Source of the DNA: an uncultured Muribaculaceae bacterium
GTDB lineage: Bacteria > Bacteroidota > Bacteroidia > Bacteroidales > Muribaculaceae
Assembly (NCBI GenBank): GCA_910589095.1
Contig: CAJUSN010000068.1
Coordinates: forward strand, 1 to 12,849
Reading direction: 5' to 3'
DNA length: 12,849 nucleotides
Within the stretch, counting starts at the first letter, position 1; each line of letters opens with the position of its first letter. The translations under genes were made by a program, and so were the position numbers. The notes beneath the pieces were generated by a model. The model saw only the letters and a list, made by a program, of their open reading frames with translations, ran no database searches and had not been told where the DNA came from. This document shows, piece by piece, positions 6,308 to 12,849 of the stretch.

Positions 6308-7438
6308 ATGAAATTCAGCGACATACCCGGTCATGAAAGTGTGAAACAACGGATGCGCCAAATGGTGGAATCCGGGCATTTGCCTCATGCAGTTCTGCTT
6401 GAGGGACCTCAGGGAATAGGTAAATTAGCGCTTGCCCGAGCTTTTGCTCAATACATACATTGCGATAATCCTCAACCCTCGGGCGACGCTTGCGGTGAAT
6501 GTCGCTCATGCCGACTGCATCAATCAATGAACCACGTGGATACACACTACAGCTATCCTGTGGTGAAACTTGACGGCATGAACACCGCCCCCACCTCCGA
6601 GGACTTTTATCCAGAATGGACCGAATTCGCAGACAACAGCATCTATAGCGACATCGCCACCTGGACCGGTGTGTTTACCAAACGAAATGCACACCCGATA
6701 ATCTATGTGACCGAGAGTGAAGCATTGCTTCGCAAGCTGGCTTTCACATCCCACGTATCGCAATACAAAATAGTGATCATGTGGCTTCCTGAACGCCTTC
6801 ATGAAACCGCCGCCAATAAATTGCTGAAACTCATTGAAGAACCCTTTGAGGACACCATTTTCATTCTAGTAAGCGATTCGCCTGCACAGATCCTCCCTAC
6901 AATTTATTCGCGAGTGCAGAGACTATCGCTCAAGCGGTTACCCGATTCTATAATTGCTGAGAATCTGATGAGAAGAGGCGGTTTGTCGCAACCCGATGCT
7001 ATGGCAATTGCTCATAATGCGGCGGGAAACATGATTGCCGCCCTCAACGGCCTCAGCTCCAACAAAGAGATAAGCACCTACTTTGACTTCTTTGTCACAT
7101 TGATGCGCCTGGCCTACATGCGCGACGTGAAGAAGCTCCGGGAATGGGCTGACGATTTGGCCTCCCTCGGACGCGAACAGGAGATTGATTTCTACAGCTA
7201 CTGCTCACGCATGATCAGAGAAAATTTCATGCTCAATTTCAATGTTCCGGCTCTCACTTATCTTTCACAATCAGAGCAGGCATTCTCTGTAAAGTTTGCC
7301 CGCTTCATAACAGTAAAAAATGTCGAGAAACTCATAGAGGTGTTCTCTCTTGCACAGCGTGACATAGCCGGGAATGGCAATGGGAAGATTGTAAATTTCG
7401 ATGTGGCTATAAAAACCATTCTACTCCTCAAGCAATGA
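6308..7438 (+). CDS. holB: DNA polymerase III delta' subunit (clamp loader)
   Basis: This 376-residue AAA+ fold protein belongs in the clamp-loader complex that places the sliding clamp on DNA. The start MKFSDIPGHESVKQRM and HAVLLEGPQGIGKLALARAFA are typical of the family. The P-loop GPQGIGKL (33-40) has Leu where Ser/Thr normally holds magnesium. The Walker B region reads IVIMWLPERL (around W159) in place of the DEA(D/H) acidic box. This points to a subunit that does not hydrolyse ATP, as is known for delta'. The zinc-binding set C52, C62, C65, C68 is complete. The segment KLLKLIEEPFEDTIFILVS and TIYSRVQRL (R202) match the arginine-finger region, with Val replacing Cys of the usual SRC. An insertion around residues 75-115 is longer than in E. 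coli delta'. Its stop overlaps the next start (ATGA), so translation is coupled to the nuclease gene. The assignment is confident; the insertion is of unknown role. Confidence 0.92.
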   Translation: MKFSDIPGHESVKQRMRQMVESGHLPHAVLLEGPQGIGKLALARAFAQYIHCDNPQPSGDACGECRSCRLHQSMNHVDTHYSYPVVKLDGMNTAPTSEDFYPEWTEFADNSIYSDIATWTGVFTKRNAHPIIYVTESEALLRKLAFTSHVSQYKIVIMWLPERLHETAANKLLKLIEEPFEDTIFILVSDSPAQILPTIYSRVQRLSLKRLPDSIIAENLMRRGGLSQPDAMAIAHNAAGNMIAALNGLSSNKEISTYFDFFVTLMRLAYMRDVKKLREWADDLASLGREQEIDFYSYCSRMIRENFMLNFNVPALTYLSQSEQAFSVKFARFITVKNVEKLIEVFSLAQRDIAGNGNGKIVNFDVAIKTILLLKQ

Positions 7439-10380
7439 ACACGCCATTTCTGAAACAGGTTGCCAGGGTATACGCATCAAACGAGAGAGACTCGCTCCTG
7501 GATTATTGCTTTGTGTTTCCCAACAAACGCAGTGCCACATTTTTCTCATCATTTCTCGATGAGGAACTTGACTCAGCAGCCCTTGCACCCGCTACCATGA
7601 CCATTTCGGATTTCGTGGCTTCATTCTCTGATAAAATAGAGGCAAACCGCTACGAACAACTCTTCACGCTGTTTAATGAATATAGCCGACTGCCGGAGGT
7701 GGACATAGATTTTGACAGATTCCTTTTCTGGGGGGAGATGCTCATCAGCGACTTCAATGATGTTGACCGCTATCTTGTTGATCCAAAAGCGCTTTTCGTC
7801 AATGTTAAACGACTGAAAGAGATTTCAGCGAATTATCTCACACCTGAACAGCAAAAAGTTATAGAGCGGTTTTGGGGCGAAAAAGCACCCATGGAACATG
7901 TGAAGCACTTTTGGAAACATCTGGATTACAACGACGAAGCCGGCAATCAGACCAAATTTCTCAAACTGTGGGAAGTGCTACTCCCTCTCTATAATTCGTT
8001 CAACGAAACTCTTGCCCGGCGAGGCCTTGCCAGCAGCGGCCACCTCTACCGCAAAACAGTGGAAGCATTGGCTGGATCAACTGGGGAGGAATTGCCATTC
8101 CGTCGCTACATTTTCGTAGGTTTCAATGTTCTGTCCACATCAGAAATAAGCATGTTTTCAAGCATGATGAAATTGGACATGGCCGATTTCTACTGGGACT
8201 TCAACTCACCGGCACTCCGGATGCCCGACAACAGAGCGCGCCGTTTCATTGCGCGTAACATTGAAGAATTCCCCTCGCGCTACAAACTCGACGAGTCCAA
8301 TATAAACACCATCCCAAATATCCACATCATTGGTATCCCCTCTGCCACCGGCCAGGTAAAAGCAGCATGCAGCCAAATAGAACGATGGGTAAAAGACGGC
8401 AGCATACAGAATACAGCCAACGCTGTTGAAACGGCCGTAGTACTCCCCGATGAAAGCCTTTTCATCCCACTCATCCATTCAATGCCCGAGCAGATAACAT
8501 CGCTCAACGTCACAATGGGTTTCCCGATGAAACTGAGCCCGGTGGCCACACTGCTGCGCTCTATTATAAGCCTGCAGCTTCGCATGCGCAGAAACCATGG
8601 CGAACTCTCTTTCTTCTATGAAGATGTCAAGCCATTACTCTCCGCACCTCTTATCATGAAAGCAGATCCGGAAGGCTGCAACGCTGTGAGTGAAGAGATC
8701 GCTCAGCGACGTCTATATCAGATACCTGCAACTGAAATAAGCCGGCTGGCGCCTAAGTTGGAGCGAGTGTTCGTACCTCTGGGCAATCTTGCCCGTGTGG
8801 GCAGCGTTGAAGATTACATTTTCAATCTGTGCGAATTTTTAGCTGAAAACCTTGATGAAACAGACCGTCTTGGGCGCCACTTTATCCAAGCTTACCGGGA
8901 GGCTGTGAAAAAGCTATGTGAAGCAGCCGAAGAATTTGGAGTTGATCTAAGTGGATTCGCTCTATTTCAACTTGTTGAGCGAGCTGTGAATTCCGATTCA
9001 GTCAATTTCATAGGCGAACCACTTGCCGGTCTGCAGGTTATGGGCGTTCTTGAAACCCGAGCCCTGGATTTTGAAAACATAATAATGCTCTCCATGAATG
9101 AGCGCGTATTTCCGCGAAAGCATTACACACGCTCATTCATTCCAGATGCTCTTCGCCGAGGTTACGGAATGGCAACGCTCGACTTTCAGGAGAGCATTTT
9201 TGCATACTATTTTTATAGACTGATTTCTCGCGCACGGAACGTTACATTAATCTATGACGCGCGACGGGTTGGCGGAGCGCGCTCCAATGAAATATCCCGC
9301 TATCCGGCACAACTTCTCTATATGTTTGGAGAAAAAGGAGTTAGACATAGCCTTGGCATCTACAATGGCGTCCCGTCCGACATTCTCCCGGTCAGTGTGA
9401 CCAAAGATGATAGAATAATGCAGAAACTCATGCTCTTCACCGCTGAGGGAAGTGACAGGAAGTTGTCGGCATCTTCAATCAACACCTACATTAATTGTCC
9501 GCTTGAATTCTATCTGCGCTACGTGGAAAACTACAGTGAGGATGAAGAGATCACTGATTACGTAGATTTCTCTACGTTCGGAAACATTCTCCATGAAGTG
9601 ATGCAACGGTTTTATGAAAGTTTTCAAGCCGAACGAAACGGTAAGAAACTACCGGTGGAAATTTCGGAAGAGATGTTGTCGCGCGTGATAGATTCTCCCG
9701 GAAACATAGAGCTCGACCGCTTGATAACTTCAACTATCAACAAGTGCTTCAACCGACTGCCCAAGGAGAAGCAGCTCACACCATTGGCAGGAGAGACTCT
9801 CGTCCTGAGCAGGGTGTTTAAGGAAGCTGTACTTGAGATGCTTCGGATTGACCGCCGAAGCACTCCATTCACCTTTGTTGCAGCTGAAAAAAAGATGAAG
9901 TGCAGAATGCGCGTCAATGATGACCTGACAGTCAACGTGACTCAAATCGTGGACCGAATAGACATTACTGACGGACAGATGCGATTCGTGGACTACAAAA
10001 CCGGCGATGACATGATAAGCAGTCCATCTGTGGATGCTCTTTTTAATGGCGACAATCCGCAGCGCGCCAAGGCTTTGATGCAGCTCCTGTTTTACTGCCA
10101 CGTCTATAGGCACTGTCATGGCGATAGCCGCCCTATAACTCCCGTTGTTTATAAAATGCGCTCCATAATGAAAGAGGGAGTGCGCCTTTCAAGTATCGGG
10201 GTAAGGAAAGAACGCGAGGAGATCCGGGATTACAATCAGGTATATGCAGAGTTTGAAGAAGCTCTCAATAAGAAAATTGCCGAGATTTTCAACCCTGCGG
10301 TTCCATTCACTCAAGCCGGGACGGAACATTCATGCAAATTCTGTCAGTTCAAGAGCATATGTCTCCGCGAAGAGGATTGA
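7435..10380 (+). CDS. addB: AddB-like PD-(D/E)XK nuclease / inactivated helicase subunit with Fe-S cluster motif
   Basis: The 981-residue protein matches the AddB/RecB-nuclease family, which with AddA resects double-strand breaks for recombination. The N-terminal helicase-like part (about 1-660) starts CFVFPNKRSATFF (25-37) where a P-loop would be; there is no GxGKT, so it is probably not a motor. ETRALDFENIIMLSMNERVF (from 540) is a typical helicase-fold motif of this family. The C-terminal nuclease has H720 (GNILHEV), VDRID, and D853-Y-K855 of the catalytic VDYKTGD. Four cysteines, C688 (YINCPLEFYLRY) and C967-x2-C970-x5-C976 near the end, have exactly the spacing of the AddB [4Fe-4S] staple. 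It overlaps holB by 4 bases and precedes hemW by 4 bases. AddA is not in this window. The gene symbol is used because of the family match; an orphan RecB-like nuclease is the alternative. Confidence 0.86.
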   Translation: MNTPFLKQVARVYASNERDSLLDYCFVFPNKRSATFFSSFLDEELDSAALAPATMTISDFVASFSDKIEANRYEQLFTLFNEYSRLPEVDIDFDRFLFWGEMLISDFNDVDRYLVDPKALFVNVKRLKEISANYLTPEQQKVIERFWGEKAPMEHVKHFWKHLDYNDEAGNQTKFLKLWEVLLPLYNSFNETLARRGLASSGHLYRKTVEALAGSTGEELPFRRYIFVGFNVLSTSEISMFSSMMKLDMADFYWDFNSPALRMPDNRARRFIARNIEEFPSRYKLDESNINTIPNIHIIGIPSATGQVKAACSQIERWVKDGSIQNTANAVETAVVLPDESLFIPLIHSMPEQITSLNVTMGFPMKLSPVATLLRSIISLQLRMRRNHGELSFFYEDVKPLLSAPLIMKADPEGCNAVSEEIAQRRLYQIPATEISRLAPKLERVFVPLGNLARVGSVEDYIFNLCEFLAENLDETDRLGRHFIQAYREAVKKLCEAAEEFGVDLSGFALFQLVERAVNSDSVNFIGEPLAGLQVMGVLETRALDFENIIMLSMNERVFPRKHYTRSFIPDALRRGYGMATLDFQESIFAYYFYRLISRARNVTLIYDARRVGGARSNEISRYPAQLLYMFGEKGVRHSLGIYNGVPSDILPVSVTKDDRIMQKLMLFTAEGSDRKLSASSINTYINCPLEFYLRYVENYSEDEEITDYVDFSTFGNILHEVMQRFYESFQAERNGKKLPVEISEEMLSRVIDSPGNIELDRLITSTINKCFNRLPKEKQLTPLAGETLVLSRVFKEAVLEMLRIDRRSTPFTFVAAEKKMKCRMRVNDDLTVNVTQIVDRIDITDGQMRFVDYKTGDDMISSPSVDALFNGDNPQRAKALMQLLFYCHVYRHCHGDSRPITPVVYKMRSIMKEGVRLSSIGVRKEREEIRDYNQVYAEFEEALNKKIAEIFNPAVPFTQAGTEHSCKFCQFKSICLREED

Positions 10381-10384
10381 CACC

Positions 10385-11475
10385 ATGGCCGGACTATACA
10401 TTCACATACCTTTTTGCCATTCAAAGTGCGCTTACTGCGATTTCTACTCTATGCCACGCATGGAGAAGGCGTCAGAATTTGTTGATGCGCTTGAACGTGA
10501 ATATCGTGCGCGCCGTAATGAAATTGTCGAGCCGTCAACCGTCTACTTAGGCGGTGGCACCCCATCTGCACTACCCACAGACCTACTTGAGAGAATCTTC
10601 AGCATAATCCCGTTAGAGAATGCCAAAGAAATTACTATGGAGGTCAACCCCGAAGATATCACCGAACGTTTTGCGGATTGGATAGCCCAAAGTCCTGTAA
10701 ACCGAGTGAGCATGGGGGTTCAATCACTCAATGATGAGGAACTCACGGCAATTGGCCGACGCCATTCGGCCTCCGACGCCATCCGCGCTGCGGAGATGCT
10801 ACGCTCTGCCGGGATTTCCAATCTGAGTCTGGACCTGATTTTCGGCCTGCCGGGACAAACTGTTGGATCTTGGCAGGACACACTCGCGGGTGTCATAGCA
10901 TTAAATCCGCAGCACCTTTCTGCATATGCACTAATGCTTGAGCCGGGCACGCGACTTTGGGCAAAACAAAAAGCCGGTACCCTGTCAGTGCCTTCCGAGC
11001 AGGAAGTTGCCACAATGTACGCTCACCTCTGCTCTATCACTGCTAATAACGGATTTGAGCACTATGAGATAAGCAATTTTGCAAAAAAAGGCTTTCGCTC
11101 GGTCCACAACTCCTCATACTGGGACCTTACTCCATATTTAGGACTCGGTCCCGGCGCCCATTCATTTGACGGAACAACCCCGGATCACTGCGTGATTATC
11201 TGAATAAACCTGAACATCACACAAGAATAGAGGAGGAAAATGCAGAGGAACGCATCAATGACTACATCATGATACGTCTACGCACATCAGAAGGCTTATC
11301 GCTCAACTCCCTTCAACAACTCTCAGATACCGTTACCGTGAGCGAAGTGATGCGTAATGCAGAAAGACACCTACGCTGCGGTCATTTGATTCTCACTCAA
11401 GAAAACACCCTGACAATACCTGAGCCCCACATCCTGATATCCGACACCATAATCTCAGACCTGATGCTGGTGTGA
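10385..11475 (+). pseudogene. hemW: HemW heme chaperone (radical SAM), broken by a frameshift near 11165-11200
   Basis: HemW is a radical SAM protein, formerly annotated as oxygen-independent coproporphyrinogen oxidase, that binds heme and hands it to target proteins. The N-terminal part (10385-11203, 272 residues) is intact: MAGLYIHIPFCHSKCAYCDF carries the CxxxCxxC cluster (C11, C15, C18). VYLGGGTPSAL, MEVNPEDIT, RVSMGVQSLNDEEL, LDLIFGLPGQT and YLGLGPGAHSFDG follow. Just after FDG the frame ends (TTPDHCVII, stop at 11201). The missing C-terminal domain continues in the frame one base back: NNPGSLRDYLNKPEHH, then EERINDYIMIRLRTSEGLSL and onward to the stop at 11473-11475. The conserved R-x-W segment expected between FDG and NNPG is absent, so this looks like a short deletion of 3n+1 bases rather than a single-base error. 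ATG 10385 is used; the upstream in-frame ATG at 10244 would only read antB-frame-independent sequence inside the nuclease gene. A sequencing or assembly error remains possible. Confidence 0.85.
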
Positions 11476-11505
11476 CCAAAGCTAACAAATAGGATTATAG
11501 AATAT

Positions 11506-11555
11506 AAAAAAGAGATCGGGCCGCAATCAATCGATTGCAGCCCGATCCTATTTTT
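11506..11555. terminator. Bidirectional terminator between hemW and the convergent minus-strand gene
   Basis: gatcgggc (11514-11521) pairs with gcccgatc (11540-11547). After one mismatch, gcaatc (11523-11528) pairs with gattgc (11533-11538) around a 4-base loop. Six A precede the stem (11506-11511) and ctattttt follows it, so a T-tract is present on both strands. It lies between two converging genes and should stop both. Confidence 0.9.
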
Positions 11556-11597
11556 GAGATTATCTTGGGAGTTTGGCTCCAAAGATAAGGGGAAAGA

Positions 11598-12849
11598 TTA
11601 TTTTACAACAACCTTTGCTGAACGGATCACGTGGCCATTCTGCATCTTCACAACGTAAACACCGGCAGCGAGATCGGCAACATTAACTGAACCCTGTACG
11701 CTGGATACGAACTTCACGCAGCGAGCGTTCATGTCGTAGAACCAAGCCTTGTCAGTGTTGGTGAAGTAAGCAACGTTGTCAACAACAGAAACTGAAGAGA
11801 TACCAGCTTCGGCACCGATTTCCTGAACACCGGAGAAGAGTCCTTCGGGTTCTTCAACGTCACCCTGGTCAGCAGTGTCCTTGTAAGTAGGCGCAGGCTG
11901 ACGTTCAGCATTAGAACCGGTGATTACAACGGGGAAGTCAATTGAGTAACCTTTCCAAGTACCACCCAGAGGACCGGGGTGAGCACCCCATGCATCAGAA
12001 GCAACCATACGAAGACGAGAGTTTCCGGTAACAGCATCTTCAGGAACTTTGAACTTGAAGGTCATACCAGGAGTAGAGATTTCGGGAGTACCAGAGTTGA
12101 GTGTACCTGCGGTGAAGAGCTCTTCATCTGCATCGAGGAAGTTATAGTTTCCGTCGTAGTCGATGTAAGCCTTAACCCAGTCATACTTCAAGCAGTCAGA
12201 ACCGGCTTCAAAGCCCTTGAAGAAGAGGCTAATTTCCTGACCCTGTGCAATTTCAAGCACATGGTCTTGAGCATAATAATACTGAGTTGAGTCAGTTACA
12301 GGGTTGGCATCCATGTGATAGTTAAGATCCTTGGTAGCTCCTGTTGTCTTGATATCTTCCCAATAAATGGTGCTTTGAATGCTTGCTTTGTTAGAGTTAC
12401 CCACATTGAACAGGTAAGTTTCACCATACAGGGTGTTGTCAAGTACTTCAGGAAGTTCACCGGTGTAGCGGGGAACGGCTACCCATTCAACACCTGAAAC
12501 GGTCTTGAGGTCAGTTGAAACGGAACGCACGCCAATGTAAGCTTCAACGGTCTGATCCATAGGAATCTTACCGATGTAAGTAGCCCACTGAGAAGTTGTA
12601 CCGATAGCTTTTACCTTACCGTCAACACCTTCTTTGTAAACGATTTCGTAATGGTCAATGTTGAGATCCTTGTTATATACCATACCGAAGTCAGAAAGCT
12701 TGTCGGCAGAGTAGTTGGGTTCCCAATTGAGTTTTACAGAAAGAGAAATGGGAGTTTCTTCTTTGATTTCAATGTTAACAGATCCGGGCTTGATGCTGGC
12801 AGGAGTAGTAGTGGTGTTGTCATAAAGACCAACCTGACCTACATAAAGC
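11598..12849 (-). CDS. Large secreted multidomain protein, C-terminal part: FnIII-like, GEVED-like and T9SS-type sorting tail (N-terminus outside window)
   Basis: The frame is open from the window edge (first full codon at 12848) to the TAA at 11598-11600; 416 codons are visible and no start is needed inside the window. It begins LYVGQVGLYDNTTTTPASIK, then an FnIII-like stretch (VKLNWEPNY, IDHYEIVYKEG, YIGVRSV) to about residue 127. Residues about 195-309 resemble a GEVED domain: WVKAYIDYDGNYNFLDADEEL, FKVPEDAVTGNSRLRMVASD, and a divergent end (GYSIDFPVVITG) where GEVEDY is usual. The last 75 or so residues resemble a type A T9SS sorting domain, ending VADLAAGVYVVK and a lysine-terminated strand (SAKVVVK). 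Such proteins are exported by Sec and then across the outer membrane. The LYVGQVGLYD plus FnIII order resembles the region after the catalytic domain of some endo-beta-N-acetylglucosaminidases (GH85), but the catalytic domain is not in view, so this is only a weak suggestion. Confidence 0.8.
   Translation of the reverse strand, partial: LYVGQVGLYDNTTTTPASIKPGSVNIEIKEETPISLSVKLNWEPNYSADKLSDFGMVYNKDLNIDHYEIVYKEGVDGKVKAIGTTSQWATYIGKIPMDQTVEAYIGVRSVSTDLKTVSGVEWVAVPRYTGELPEVLDNTLYGETYLFNVGNSNKASIQSTIYWEDIKTTGATKDLNYHMDANPVTDSTQYYYAQDHVLEIAQGQEISLFFKGFEAGSDCLKYDWVKAYIDYDGNYNFLDADEELFTAGTLNSGTPEISTPGMTFKFKVPEDAVTGNSRLRMVASDAWGAHPGPLGGTWKGYSIDFPVVITGSNAERQPAPTYKDTADQGDVEEPEGLFSGVQEIGAEAGISSVSVVDNVAYFTNTDKAWFYDMNARCVKFVSSVQGSVNVADLAAGVYVVKMQNGHVIRSAKVVVK

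Noticed and set aside
10244..10384. Upstream in-frame ATG for hemW
   Set aside because: The 47 added residues come from the nuclease gene read out of frame, while the HemW family starts at about MAGLYIHIPFC. ATG 10385 is the start.
11165..11203. Programmed -1 frameshift that would let hemW read through
   Set aside because: The zero-frame codons gga aca acc ccg do not form an X XXY YYZ slippery heptamer, no clear downstream pseudoknot is seen, and a simple shift would still lack the conserved R-x-W residues. HemW is not known to need recoding.
1..12849. CRISPR array, tRNA, rRNA, insertion sequence, phage or defence island
   Set aside because: No regularly spaced repeats, tRNA-like or rRNA-like sequence, transposase or integrase motif, or known defence gene was seen on either strand.

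Overview
The window is a piece of a Bacteroidota chromosome. It most resembles an intestinal Bacteroidales and plausibly Muribaculaceae, though that family placement is inference from general protein resemblance. The support is: promoters of the Bacteroidetes form (TTTG-like box, about 20 nt, then TAnnTTTG), no Shine-Dalgarno sequences before the genes, a nucleophile-less PurF paralog that I recall from Bacteroides genomes, and a secreted protein ending in a type IX secretion (T9SS)-like C-terminal tail.

Layout. (1) Bases 1-573 hold the 3' end of purL, the glutaminase domain. They are followed by a hairpin region containing a scrambled partial copy of purL 3' sequence, then by a PurF-like protein (711-2117) whose glutaminase active site is gone but whose PRPP motif remains. 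A strong hairpin ends this purine block. (2) A good Bacteroidetes promoter and a GC-rich leader hairpin precede etfB, etfA and a 567-residue acyl-CoA dehydrogenase. This compact electron-transfer operon (2463-6099) is closed by a classic terminator. (3) A second TAnnTTTG promoter leads into a tightly packed operon: holB (clamp-loader delta'), an AddB-like PD-(D/E)XK nuclease with an iron-sulfur cysteine set, and hemW. holB and the nuclease gene overlap by ATGA; the nuclease gene and hemW are 4 bases apart. hemW is split by a frameshift about three quarters of the way along. (4) A bidirectional terminator separates hemW from a convergent minus-strand gene. Only its C-terminal 416 codons are inside the window; they encode an FnIII-like region, a GEVED-like region and a T9SS-like sorting tail.

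How the genes fit together. EtfAB should carry electrons from the adjacent dehydrogenase, and the EtfB motif is of the anaerobic, potentially bifurcating type. HolB and the AddB-like protein belong to replication and double-strand-break repair. HemW is a heme chaperone that simply rides in the same transcript.

I found no RNA gene, CRISPR array, insertion sequence or phage gene. The least ordinary items are the degenerate PurF paralog, the broken hemW with a deletion-like scar, the mosaic repeat behind purL and the hairpin at the predicted 5' end of the etf message. I do not see a wholly new multi-gene system here.
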